Below are positions 27,001 through 32,934 of a stretch of DNA of 64,000 bases, one piece after another. The notes below the pieces were generated by a model. The model was not told where the DNA came from, ran no database searches, and saw only the letters and a list, made by a program, of their open reading frames with translations. Both the position numbers and the translations under genes were made by a program. This DNA comes from Strongylocentrotus droebachiensis (Eukaryota > Echinodermata > Echinoidea > Camarodonta > Strongylocentrotidae): positions 1-64,000 of the forward strand of contig JAVYIG010005356.1 in assembly GCA_035222895.1 (NCBI GenBank), given 5' to 3'. The stretch's first letter is position 1. Each line of letters begins with the position of its first letter.

Positions 27001-30000
27001 TTAGGTCATGTTGATTATATGTGTGAAGTAGATCAACATTATATTTGATGTTATAAAACGTGTTAAAAAGTGTAGGCAGTCTAATTGGTCAGATGACACC
27101 ACATGACCATGCATCCTTCTTTCCTACCACACCTAGCGTGCAAAAAAGTTCCCATTAAAAAGTGATTAACCCACGGCTAACATTGAAAATGCACCGCTGA
27201 GATTTACGTATAATTATCTCTGACGCGTACAAAATTAAGGCGCAAGAAATGCACCTAGCTTTAAATGCAAAGGACATTGATTTACACACTGAGATGCGCA
27301 CTACACTGTTTGGCTGTTCCCGTGACTATGTGATTCTTGTTATTTTGATCAGGGATTTCGCTTATTTCTCGACTTATATTCATACTGCGGACTCGGTTTA
27401 TATAACAAATAATTCATGTTATGAAGCTCGTGCATTTGTGGTATATGCGCTGCACTTGGTTAAGTCACCATTAGCCGGATAATGACCAGTCTCGTTCATT
27501 GCGACTTAACCTGCGTGCAGTGAAATATTCACCAATAATTTACTCGCAAGCATGAATTATTTGTATAATATTATATTTTCAAAGCTATTCAGTCATGCAA
27601 ATAAAGCAAACTGAATAGAACATATTGAAGTTCTGCTTCCGGCATTTGAAGTGTATATTTAATCACTTGTTCATTTGACATATATCTCTTATCATGTCAT
27701 ACCATTCAAATATTTACACACATAGCACAATAATTTAATTGCAATGGCCTCTCATGATAGAACTGGGTACAAGGGGCTGTGGTATTTTTCATTCATTTTG
27801 GGTTGATTTTTTGTCTGAATATTAAAATCATAGTATCCTAGAATTAAGGTACTTTAAATATGAATGCACTTCAAACAGATATACATTGTTTGTATAATAT
27901 ATGTTTACAATGTATATATATTTAGATCTTTTCAAAAGCTAGCTATATGCTTTTCCAGGACAATCCAGTATAAAACTGATGTTTGTTTGTGATATTTGAT
28001 ATCATGTTCCATATTTAGCACATGACCATGATTATACAATTTATGATTTAATCTTTAATATATAGAGCTCAAAGCCTTTTTACTCCTGGAAATCCTGTCA
28101 TCAAAACGGAAAAATAATAGACATTATTGGTGTTTTTAGTCAAGTTGAGTGCTGTATTCAATGGAGCTGATAATATATTTGATCAACATTATTCAGTGTT
28201 AATACATTAAACAGTTGACTTATTAAACAGTTGACTACAATTGGAATTTGGATTCATGCATGTATGATGGGAATGGTACATATTCGATTATTGATTCATA
28301 TGTACAAACATATTTATTCTTATATACATGTACATGTACTGGTATTATCAATTCTTGATGTTGTTTAAAAATTAGGGCTATATTTATTACAGATGTTAAA
28401 GAGGAAAGTGAGTTTGGTTACCCCAGCTTTATAATGTATTTAATTTGCAGTGAAGCATGCCCATGTGATTATTTTTGTTTGCAATCCCAATTACTTACTT
28501 GTATTACAATTGTACTTGTATTAGAGAATATATCGTAAATAGAAATATGCATCAAGTATGTTATTGTACAGTAGGAGATTAAGAGTTTTATTACATATGA
28601 TGTACACAACACAAGATGACCAGGAAATTGAAGTTGTAGAAATTAGTTACATGTATGAATGCTCATTTTCAGGCGGAAGGCAGTTTATTTTAAACTTTAG
28701 GACAAATTTTACTCTTGACAAACCCTAATTCCTGCTCCAAGCTTGTCTGAACATATATGTATGTAAAATATCCCATGATCCAACGTAATTCATGCAGATG
28801 TCCTATTAAGAAATAGAGTAAAATGACTGGACATCGGGTTAGCGGGAAAAAATATCCAATTTTGATAGATTTCATAAAGATATTCTGAAGAAAAAAACAT
28901 GGGCCCATATTCAAGTTAATACTTGAATAATTTCTTAATTTTACAAACACTTAGCTTAGCTAAGTACAATACCTAATGTCTTATACACATTTAATCTAAG
29001 CATTTTACTTTAGAAGCCAACTTTCAGGCAAAATACTTACTGATGGCCATTGTGACGTGAGTTGACCAATCCAAACTGATGCACAGTAAACGTGTTTCAT
29101 TAAATGCACACTGATTGTGCGCACCTTATGATGCCTGTGTATGAAAACCATATGCCTGCCAATCAAGGCCTCCAAAATAATTGGCTTAAATCAGCTAGTG
29201 AGCTGTTCTCAATTTAAAATTACTCAGCCAAAAGCTTCAACTAAATGCCAACATTGGCTGAGTTTTTTACTAAGTCAAAAACTACCGTAAGTAAAATACT
29301 TGTGTTTTTAACATCAGTATTGAAATGACTACTGGCCCTGGTATCCTCATTGACATCTCTTTCCACGATGACTTTAATAAATCAACAATCCCTTTCAATG
29401 ATTTGATTACTGACTTCTCTTTATTTCAACCCTCAGGTTCCATTCACAACTCTCTGGCTGCCTCCAGGGTGGAGCATGCTCTATCAGAAGTCGCTTCCTC
29501 TACCGGTAGTTTCATCCCCAAGACCGGATCTCAACAGCTCTGGATGATCCAGGCTCACATCTGGCTCGCTATCGGTAAGAGTTTCATTTGACCGTTTGCA
29601 ATATTGAATTCTATATGTTTTTGAAATTTCCTTTTAAAATGTGGAACAATTCAGCCTTTGGCTGCTAATCACATTTTGTTTACAATGAATGAGTGTGTGA
29701 GTGCTTGAAGAAAGAAAGAAAGAAAGATAGTTCTTCCTCTATAAAGCCCCAAGACATGTAGTGGTTATAGTCTTGATTGTTTTTTCTTTATCACTCATTC
29801 AGCTGAGCTGTACTTGAGTCTTGAGAGACCGGAGGAGGCCAAGGCTTGTGTGCAGGAAGCATCGTCCATCTTTCCTCTCTCACATCAGGTTATGCATACG
29901 GTAAGACTAGCCTCTTTGGCTCGGCCATTTTGTTTGCGATGTTTGAACGCTGAATAATACCCTTACATACATACATACATACACACTTACATGTACATAC

Positions 30001-31116
30001 ATACATGCATACAATCGATACACAGGTGGAAATATTCTTCTCAAGAAGGCAAACAAAAGGTATTCATGAATCATCTCCATCACTTTGGCAGTGGTTATTC
30101 TAAAATGCACAAAGGGGGAAGCCTCCATGAGTAAAAGATCTGTGGATATTTGGGGGTCATTTGTACCAAAGCTATTATACTACAAAGCTAAGCACAACAG
30201 GGAGTGCATGGGCCGATGCGAAACAGTGTAATGACAGTGCCCTGGCCATCAACCCCTCATATATCACCAGTCTACAAAACCTAGGGAGTGTTTACATCCA
30301 GCAAGGCAATGTGACCCAGTTGACACAGAATAATCACTTCTCTTGTTTCTTAGCAAAACGTAAAATTTTGATGTTTAATCTCATTATAAAAAAATATTCT
30401 TCATTTTTCCAGAGAGGGTGCATTCATGAGCACAACGGGGAGTGGGACGACGCCAAGCAGGGTTACGACAGCGCCCTGGCCATCAACCCCTCGCACATCA
30501 CCAGCCTACAAAACCTAGGGTGTGTTTACACTCAGCAAGGCAACCTACTTATGGCAGAGAGGATACTAAGAGAAGCCGTCAACATGGACCCCACATCGCA
30601 CCAGGCTTGGTAAGAACAGGGCCCCTTTTTACAAAACTTTTTACGACAAATTGTCTATGAAAAATTTACTTTCAGCCAATGAAATGATTTTTTAATTTTT
30701 TTTATGAAACAGAGCCCAGGTCCTATTCTTTAGTTGACATCAAGGCAGTAATATTTATCAAGACTTCTAATTCATCCTAACTAAACATATACATTGTAAA
30801 CATGACCAATGTATCAGATTGCAGTCAGTATTGAACACTGTATTTGTTTGGAAACCCAAGTGTGATTGCCTTCCTAATTCCTATCAGAGACAAGATCTCA
30901 TATTATTTCTTGAAAATGTGTATGATGATATGTTCTTGTGATAATACCTAAAGTTTTTACTATTTCTTTTAACCTTGTCTTTTCAGGATCTCACTGGGTA
31001 ATGTTCTTCAGGCTTCGGGTCAGTGTGAGGCAGCGGGAGAGTGTATGTTGACCGGTCTTCAGCTCGAGTCAACAAACCCCATCTTACCATTTTCTACCAT
31101 TCCAAGATCTCTCTAG
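407..31116 (+). CDS. Tetratricopeptide repeat protein 7 (TTC7), complete, 19 exons
   Basis: Exons: 407-530, 4679-4824, 5552-5720, 6504-6622, 7180-7310, 7599-7871, 13799-13862, 16764-16901, 17398-17481, 18846-18950, 19405-19516, 20389-20519, 21888-22048, 23036-23152, 23839-23936, 29437-29574, 29803-29900, 30413-30609, 30987-31116. The joined frame is 2535 nt, 844 residues, with every phase matching; vertebrate TTC7A/B are about 843-858 residues. Known role: TTC7 bridges PI4KIIIalpha (PI4KA) to EFR3 and FAM126 at the plasma membrane, sustaining PI4P supply. Visible hallmarks are an N-terminal helical region, the [11 protein letters not shown] stretch (about 331-341), TPR-like helices (about 390-585), an S/G-rich linker (about 190-215 and 290-315), C-terminal TPRs (about 700-800), and an ending in PILPFSTIP, close to the vertebrate [9 protein letters not shown]. 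A single gene probably corresponds to both vertebrate paralogues. Four exons have nearby duplicates, described separately. Confidence 0.93.
531..4678 (+). other. TTC7 intron 1
   Basis: Intron of 4.1 kb with no exon-like reading frame. It holds poly-G runs at about 2298-2321 and 2377-2392, a poly-C run at about 3400-3424, and the hairpin element 3616-3817. Otherwise AT-rich sequence in which I see no gene. Confidence 0.6.
3616..3817. repeat. Foldback hairpin with three 21-bp tandem units
   Basis: Left arm (from 3616) and right arm (to 3817) are reverse complements over about 80 bases with few mismatches. The left arm runs into three head-to-tail 21-bp units starting at 3675, 3696 and 3717 (CAATATCGCNGAGACAACGTG type). 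The right arm has one unit in reverse. It is likely a non-autonomous foldback/MITE. Small open frames over it are by-products of symmetry. Confidence 0.75.
4679..4824 (+). CDS. TTC7 exon 2
   Basis: Acceptor TTTGCAG, donor GTAATA. Encodes about residues 42-90, including the LLLAAKGAK end. Joins exon 1 through a split Glu codon and ends in phase 0. It matches the helical N-terminal region of the family in position rather than by strong motif. Confidence 0.82.
5552..5720 (+). CDS. TTC7 exon 3
   Basis: Acceptor TTTTCAG, donor GTTAGT. Encodes about residues 91-147: a TPR-like helix pair with [11 protein letters not shown] then the DDMTSQ segment and MAEAFAVRG. Vertebrate TTC7 has YRDAISMYARAGIDDMS and LSEAFVIKG in the same place, so this exon is diagnostic. 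Confidence 0.9.
6011..6071. repeat. (AATA)n microsatellite at a retroposon-like 3' tail
   Basis: About 14 ATAA/AATA units. The preceding 80 bases (from about 5930, TTGGACCCCTTTGAAAAACA then GCTGACAAGGGCAATCC) resemble the 3' UTR of an invertebrate non-LTR retrotransposon, with the microsatellite as its tail. The retroposon origin is inferred by general resemblance. Confidence 0.5.
6504..6622 (+). CDS. TTC7 exon 4
   Basis: Acceptor TGCCACAG, donor GTATGA. Encodes about residues 147-186, beginning GMCMEKL (vertebrate GLSLERL) then a lysine/glutamate-rich helix and [13 protein letters not shown]. Completes the split Gly from exon 3 and ends in phase 0. Confidence 0.88.
7180..7310 (+). CDS. TTC7 exon 5
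   Basis: Acceptor TTGTATAG, donor GTATGT. Encodes about residues 187-230: a low-complexity T/S/G linker followed by [16 protein letters not shown], which aligns with the vertebrate LEAALQSAYV helix. Ends in phase 2. Confidence 0.85.
7599..7871 (+). CDS. TTC7 exon 6
   Basis: Acceptor TGTTTAG, donor GTTGGA. At 273 nt it is the longest exon. Encodes about residues 230-321: [20 protein letters not shown] (vertebrate GMRELREVLRTVETKAT), [12 protein letters not shown], then a Ser/Arg/Gly-rich loop, then PKLYTME. The loop replaces the variable linker of vertebrate TTC7 and is likely disordered. Confidence 0.9.
9459..9865. mobile_element. Putative MITE with AGAGCTGCC ends
   Basis: CAGAGCTGCC near 9459 and GGCAGCTCTG near 9856 form short inverted ends around A-rich and G-rich tracts. 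No transposase is present. The inverted match is short, so confidence is low. An internal imperfect duplication (GGTTCATCGAAC near 9610 and GGTTCATTGAAC near 9690) is clearer. Confidence 0.35.
10283..10560 (+). pseudogene. Decayed non-LTR retrotransposon (reverse-transcriptase C-terminus)
   Basis: Reading with one frameshift, the segment encodes [15 protein letters not shown], then [13 protein letters not shown], then after a stop/frame change [12 protein letters not shown]. That order ([37 protein letters not shown]) is characteristic of the end of LINE ORF2 proteins in many marine invertebrates. The copy is severely truncated and inactive. It is followed directly by a SINE-like 3' tail at about 10613. 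Confidence 0.75.
10613..10675 (+). repeat. 3' tail shared with the 13.0 kb SINE
   Basis: GGGCAGTAGAGTATATTTAA, then TAGTAGCTGTGCT, then ATTATTATTAT. This aligns to the last 60 bases of the tRNA-SINE at 13015-13303, with a few differences. It is either a 5'-truncated SINE or the 3' end of the LINE whose ORF relic lies just upstream. Confidence 0.7.
11291..12221. mobile_element. Long palindromic (foldback) element, interrupted
   Basis: The left arm (about 11291-11489) is the reverse complement of the right arm (about 11493-11570, resuming 12096-12221). The hinge is GCTCCTAATGGTTAGGAGC near 11481-11499. Both arm ends carry TGACGTC and an AAGAATTTCT-type block. The right arm is interrupted by the TTAA-flanked element 11571-12095. 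With that removed, the arms pair over about 200 bases. No coding capacity. Confidence 0.85.
11571..12095. mobile_element. TTAA-flanked palindromic MITE inside the foldback
   Basis: Begins AGGGATAGTCCACCCC and ends GGGGTGGACTATCCCT, flanked by TTAA at 11567-11570 and 12096-12099. The arms are near-perfect inverted repeats of about 165 bases plus a further inner hairpin (about 11774-11830 against 11875-11930). TTAA target duplication with AGGG ends suggests a Kolobok- or piggyBac-type non-autonomous element. The family assignment is inferred from the ends only. Confidence 0.85.
13015..13303 (+). mobile_element. tRNA-derived SINE (full length)
   Basis: A tRNA-like head (13015-13086) has an A-box-like GTGGTCTAGGGG at 13021-13032 and a perfect B box GGTTCGAGTCC at 13066-13076. 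It is followed by a unique body and a 3' end GTAGCTGCGCTATATAAATT with (ATT)n at about 13285-13303. The acceptor stem is not a clean tRNA stem and the tail is SINE-like, so it is a retroposon rather than a tRNA gene. Confidence 0.85.
13343..13544. repeat. Hairpin flanked by direct repeats
   Basis: Arms 13391-13432 and 13462-13503 are reverse complements over 42 bases with one mismatch (AGGCGTGAAGAAAAT...). A 23-base direct repeat, GCGAGAATTCTCAACTCTGA plus CAT, sits on either side (13343-13365, 13522-13544), each beside an (AT)n run. No coding capacity; could be a small foldback transposon with an adjoining duplication. Confidence 0.8.
13799..13862 (+). CDS. TTC7 exon 7
   Basis: Acceptor TTCACAG, donor GTAAGG, only 64 nt. 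Encodes about residues 321-342: [21 protein letters not shown], nearly identical to vertebrate [20 protein letters not shown]. It is the most diagnostic short exon of the gene. Ends in phase 0. Confidence 0.95.
13863..16763 (+). other. TTC7 intron 7
   Basis: Intron of 2.9 kb, AT-rich, without an exon-like frame. A roughly 70-base segment near 14523-14594 (TTGTACTCTAAAGA ... ATACCATAGATGAA) is repeated near 14923-14991 with about 80 percent identity, a local duplication. I see nothing else. Confidence 0.6.
16764..16901 (+). CDS. TTC7 exon 8
   Basis: Acceptor CATGTAG, donor GTAATC. 46 codons (about 343-388): [11 protein letters not shown] then [20 protein letters not shown]. Vertebrate TTC7 has TRDVVLSR and [20 protein letters not shown], giving very clear homology. 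Confidence 0.95.
17398..17481 (+). CDS. TTC7 exon 9
   Basis: Acceptor TTTCACAG, donor GTGAGT. 28 codons (about 389-416): [20 protein letters not shown], matching vertebrate LERAMKFAFGEFHLWYQVA. Phase 0 at both ends. Confidence 0.95.
17519..17682. mobile_element. Palindromic MITE just inside intron 9
   Basis: A near-complete palindrome: left end AGTATTAATGACTGCTTT, centre CCCCGAGGCTTGCCGAGGGG, right end AAAGCAGTCATTAATACT. Arms of about 80 bases could form a long hairpin. It begins 37 bases after the exon 9 donor, so it would be transcribed in every pre-mRNA. No open frame of its own. Confidence 0.8.
18174..18366. mobile_element. Palindromic element in intron 9
   Basis: Left and right halves are imperfect reverse complements over about 90 bases (CAATATTGTCATAG against CTATGACAATATTG, TTTTCGTGTGATACAAG against CTTGTGTCACACGAAAA), with outer ends CCTGATA and TGTCAGG. 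A non-autonomous foldback/MITE is likely. Confidence 0.75.
18846..18950 (+). CDS. TTC7 exon 10
   Basis: Acceptor CAATACAG, donor GTATGA. 35 codons (about 417-451): [20 protein letters not shown] then [13 protein letters not shown]. Vertebrates have [27 protein letters not shown]. A TPR helix pair. Confidence 0.93.
19405..19516 (+). CDS. TTC7 exon 11
   Basis: Acceptor GTCTTCAG, donor GTATGG. About residues 452-488: [17 protein letters not shown] then [13 protein letters not shown], matching vertebrate LEEAEHFAMMVISLGEE and GYLALGLTYSLQA. Ends in phase 1. Confidence 0.92.
19517..20388 (+). other. TTC7 intron 11
   Basis: 870 bases. Near 19700-19745 there is a short sequence (AAGCGCTTTGAGCATGTTTA ... 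GCTATATAAATATCAA) of the type that ends many invertebrate retroposons. Otherwise AT-rich with no exon seen. Confidence 0.55.
20389..20519 (+). CDS. TTC7 exon 12
   Basis: Acceptor TGTTACAG, donor GTACTG. About residues 489-532: [20 protein letters not shown] then [20 protein letters not shown]. Vertebrate: [26 protein letters not shown]. Ends in phase 0. Confidence 0.93.
20531..20829. mobile_element. MITE with GTTTCACAAAG ends (intron 12)
   Basis: Inverted ends GGGGTTGTTTCACAAAG (20531) and CTTTGTGAAACACCCCC (to 20829), with inner AAGTTCGACTT motifs on both sides. It resembles, but is not the same as, the 22658 and 40366 elements, which share the (G)TTTCACAAAG end. Non-coding. Confidence 0.75.
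20880..21145 (+). repeat. Tandem duplication of about 130 bp in intron 12
   Basis: AAGCTGTGCAGTGATTTA ... AGTAAATTTCCATTCTGCAC ... TGTTCATATGCAAAGATGGA occurs at 20890-21012 and again at 21024-21145 with few differences. It lies just upstream of the exon 13 copies, in a duplication-rich interval. Confidence 0.85.
21283..21375 (+). pseudogene. Truncated copy 1 of TTC7 exon 13
   Basis: TTTGTAG acceptor then [20 protein letters not shown], identical to exon 13 except C to F. It diverges after the 20th codon into SFIRKR and a stop soon after (TAA near 21383). The frame is open but has no donor, so splicing to this copy would truncate TTC7. One of three copies at about 200-base spacing. Confidence 0.8.
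21485..21580 (+). pseudogene. Truncated copy 2 of TTC7 exon 13
   Basis: Has acceptor TTTTGCAG and the same 5' half of exon 13, but one inserted T (GCATTTGCAG) shifts the frame early. It is therefore more decayed than copies 1 and 3. The downstream segment again diverges from the real exon at CTTCAATC. Confidence 0.8.
21690..21790 (+). pseudogene. Truncated copy 3 of TTC7 exon 13
   Basis: Has acceptor CTTTGCAG and [20 protein letters not shown], identical in protein to the first 20 codons of the true exon. It then reads [14 protein letters not shown] and a stop (near 21792). No donor. The closest copy to the true exon at 21888. Confidence 0.8.
21888..22048 (+). CDS. TTC7 exon 13
   Basis: Acceptor TTTCGTAG, donor GTAAGC. 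About residues 533-586: [20 protein letters not shown] then [20 protein letters not shown] and YPDDF. Vertebrate: [20 protein letters not shown] then EHPENF. It is the only one of four tandem copies that is full length and has a donor. Ends in phase 2. Confidence 0.95.
22648..22858 (+). pseudogene. Decayed copy of exon 14, split by a MITE
   Basis: CAGCCTCC (22648-22655) and CCAGTTCTCCAAAGCCAAGT (from 22811), with GGAAGAGGCC and GGGTCAGAG following, match the start of exon 14 (GCCTCCAGTTCACCAAAGCC) with several changes. The two halves are separated by the MITE 22658-22812. The copy lies about 225 bases upstream of the true exon. It appears non-functional. Confidence 0.75.
22658..22812. mobile_element. 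MITE interrupting the exon 14 copy
   Basis: Ends GGGCCCCGTTTCATGGAAC and, at the right, GTGAAACGGATCCC (22799-22812). Inner blocks are GTGACAAATGACAGG and TTTGTCATTTGTCATTGG. The same family, more intact, occurs at 40366-40514. No coding capacity. Confidence 0.8.
23036..23152 (+). CDS. TTC7 exon 14
   Basis: Acceptor TTGACAG, donor GTAAGT. About residues 586-625: [20 protein letters not shown] then TCKQMLEHW. Vertebrate: [20 protein letters not shown] then TCRQVLRLW. Phase 2 on both sides. Confidence 0.95.
23174..23345 (+). mobile_element. Non-autonomous repeat, copy A (family also at 43.4 and 61.2 kb)
   Basis: GGGACTGTACTACTTG ... CTATATAG ... GTACCCCATAATCCCATTTT ... TTAATTGAGAGCTGA ... 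GGCCTAATCCCTCCTGGCC. The same blocks appear in reverse at about 61149-61330, and partly at about 43372-43490. It is a dispersed repeat about 170 bases long, probably a MITE. Confidence 0.7.
23839..23936 (+). CDS. TTC7 exon 15
   Basis: Acceptor GAGTATAG, donor GTATAA. About residues 625-658, a Ser/Arg-rich loop: [20 protein letters not shown] then [11 protein letters not shown]. Vertebrate TTC7 has the variable loop ending HDADSGS here. Assignment rests on phase, position and the DSDSG-like end. Confidence 0.85.
23937..29436 (+). other. TTC7 intron 15
   Basis: 5.5 kb. Contains a poly-G run (about 23985-24000), a (GT)n stretch at 24187-24201, a CT-rich block (about 25420-25535), a short CT repeat at 26480-26500, and one MITE at 26593-26816. 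No exon seen; small open frames here lack codon or homology support. Confidence 0.6.
26593..26816. mobile_element. MITE with GGCTCGTTCAGATATG ends, copy 1
   Basis: Left end AAGGCTCGTTCAGATATG, right end CATATCTGAACAAGGCCT. Inner inverted block ACCGTCGC... against ...GCAGCGGTT. A second, shorter copy with the same ends lies at 35271-35455. Non-coding. Confidence 0.75.
29437..29574 (+). CDS. TTC7 exon 16
   Basis: Acceptor CCCTCAG, donor GTAAGA. About residues 658-704: [20 protein letters not shown] then [11 protein letters not shown]. Vertebrate: ASSIAASRLEEAMSELT then QLWTTLEQIWL. Clear homology. Phase 1 on both sides. Confidence 0.95.
29803..29900 (+). CDS. TTC7 exon 17
   Basis: Acceptor CATTCAG, donor GTAAGA. 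About residues 704-736: [20 protein letters not shown] then [12 protein letters not shown]. Vertebrate: [20 protein letters not shown] then AGLFPTSHSVLYM. Ends in phase 0. Confidence 0.95.
29966..30015. repeat. (ACAT)n microsatellite
   Basis: About 10 imperfect ACAT units in TTC7 intron 17, just before the partial copy of exon 18. Confidence 0.7.
30198..30322 (+). pseudogene. Partial copy of TTC7 exon 18 in intron 17
   Basis: In an open frame it encodes [20 protein letters not shown] then [14 protein letters not shown], against exon 18 [19 protein letters not shown] and [14 protein letters not shown]. The copy loses similarity at both ends. No good acceptor or donor is visible, so it is probably not used, although the TPR reading frame stays open through about 40 codons. 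Confidence 0.8.
30413..30609 (+). CDS. TTC7 exon 18
   Basis: Acceptor TTTTCCAG, donor GTAAGA. About residues 737-802, two TPR units: [54 protein letters not shown]. Vertebrate: [20 protein letters not shown] and VLRDAVERQSTCHEAW. The phase-2 end splits the Trp codon. Confidence 0.96.
30987..31116 (+). CDS. TTC7 exon 19 (terminal)
   Basis: Acceptor CTTTTCAG. Encodes [37 protein letters not shown] and RSL, then TAG at 31114. Vertebrate: [39 protein letters not shown]. The PILPFSTIP tail is the family signature. Immediately downstream is the array of copies of this same exon. Confidence 0.96.
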
Positions 31117-32440
31117 AATCTGTGTTCTGCAATTGACTTTAAGATCTGGTGACAGCTTGTGGGATGTCACTGGGTAATTTTCTTCAGCATAAAGGGCATT
31201 GTGAAGCAGTAGAAGCAGCAGTAGTAGCGGTTGTAGACTGGTTTGCGGTTGAAGTCCATGAACCCCAGCTTCCAACCAAGGATCACAGCATTACAAGGTC
31301 TCTCTAGAAATCCTCGAGATACAAGTCCATTCAAAAGGACTTATAAGTCTGTGTTGTCAACTTGTGGAAATTTCCTAGGTAATGTGCTTCGGGTGAAAGG
31401 CAGTGAAAAAACACCAGTGGGAGAGTGGTTATAGACTGGTTTGCGGATGGAGTCCATGAACACCATCTTCCAATCCTGAACCACACCATTAAAAGATCTC
31501 TCTAGAATCCCTCTAGATATAAATCCATCCAAAATGATGGTGTCAGCTTGTGGGATTTCACTGGGTAATGTGCTTCAGGGTGAAGGGCATTGTGAAGCAG
31601 GAGGAGATTGGTTGTAAAATGTTTTTTCAGTTCGAGTTCACAATCTACATCTCCCCATCCTGGACCACACCATTACAAGATCTCTCTAGAATCTCTCTAG
31701 ATATAAATCCATCCGGAAAGATTGTGTCAGCATGTGGGATTTCACTGGGATATGTTCTTCAGGGTGAAGGGCATTGTGAAGCACCAAGAGTGTAGTTGTA
31801 GACTGGTTTGTGGTTGGAGCCCATGAACACCATCTTCCAATACTGGACCAAGCCATTCCAAGATCTCTCTAGAATCCCTCTAGATATAAATCCATCCAAA
31901 ATGACGGTGACAGCTTGTGGGGTTTCACTGGGTAATGTGTTTCAGGGTGAAGGGCATTGTGAAGCAGTAGGAGAGTGGTTGTAGACTGGTTTGCAGTTGA
32001 GTCCACAATCCACATCTCCCCCATCCTGGACCACGCCATTATAAGATCTCTCTGGAATCAACCCCGTGGACTTCAAGATCTGATTCAACTTCCAGGATCT
32101 TGCTGGGTTATGTGTTACACACAGGAGGGCAGTTTGAAGCAGCTGGAGAGTGTATGTCGACAGATCTACAGCTAGATTCCTGAATCCCCATTTAACATTC
32201 TAAACCATTCCAAGATCTGTTGAGGAAACCTCTAGATACAAGTCCATCCAAAAGGACCTGCAAGCCTGGTGTCAACTGGTGAATTTTCACTGCGTGATGC
32301 AGCAGGAGATTGTACATTGATTGGTCTTCAGCCAGTCCACAAGCCTTATCTTTCCATCCTGGGCTTCACCATACTAAGACTTACATTGTCTACTTCTTTT
32401 CCAATTCTCTGGTGGACCCTTGGGTCTGGTGTCAGCTTGT
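31117..32440 (+). repeat. Array of about seven decayed copies of TTC7 exon 19
   Basis: Blocks CACTGGGTAATGTNCTTCAG, GGGCATTGTGAAGCAG, GGTTTGC.GTTGAGTCCA, ATC...CCATCCTGGACCA and CCATTNCAAGATCTCTCTAG recur from about 31164, 31368, 31553, 31738, 31921, 32096 and 32290, spaced about 175-205 bases. Each corresponds in order to exon 19 through its stop (CCAAGATCTCTCTAG) plus the 60 or so bases that follow. Most have frameshifts and no acceptor; the copy at 32096 keeps one. A weak eighth remnant may lie near 32430. Confidence 0.9.
32096..32183 (+). CDS. Possible alternative TTC7 terminal exon
   Basis: Acceptor AACTTCCAG, then one base that completes the split Trp codon of exon 18, then ILLGYVLHTGGQFEAAGE, CMSTDLQLDS and TGA. 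This is colinear with [18 protein letters not shown] and [10 protein letters not shown] of exon 19 but stops before the PILPFSTIP tail. It is the only array copy that combines an acceptor, the correct phase and an open frame. Use is unproven; it may simply be the youngest or least decayed copy. Confidence 0.4.
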
Positions 32441-32727
32441 AGGCTCTCAATGAGTGACAAATCAATCGCACTGCCAAACCAACTCAAAAACAATTTCTAC
32501 CGAAAGATTATGGAGAGTCCTTTTCAGGAGTTCCCAATCCTCCCTCTCTCTCTCACATGGTGCAACCGCAAGCCTACTGTATATCTACATCACCATGCAA
32601 GCCAATACTTATAAGCTTTGACCCCTATACTTTGACCCCTCTCTTTCTTGGTCACTGTGTGAGCTCTTTGATAGATGTAGGGCTTCTGCCAGTAATATGC
32701 CCCTCTTTATACCATGACAGTTTGTTG

Positions 32728-32934
32728 GGTGGTTGGTTTTACCTGACTGTTAAGAAAGCGTGAGTATGCTTATAAGTAAGCAACCAGGGGACCGACAGAT
32801 TTAAGTCCTCTCAGAGGGACTTGGTGATGAGGATTAATACCTTAGCAAAGGGCACTGGCCCATCGACTTGGTTTTGAACCCAAGACCTCCCGGTTACGAG
32901 ACCACTGCTTTACCACAGAGTCACCGCGCCTCCC
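32728..32934 (-). mobile_element. tRNA-derived SINE, second family, copy 1
   Basis: Reading the - strand: GGGAGGCGCGGTGACTCTGT, then GTCTCGTAACC and a degraded B box (GGTTTTGAACC...), then GCCCTTTGCTAAGGTATTAA, then CCTCTGAGAGG, ending near TTACCTGACTGT. It shares head and body with the 43.7 kb copy and is more degraded. It lies in the TTC7-to-PLP-enzyme gap. Confidence 0.8.
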
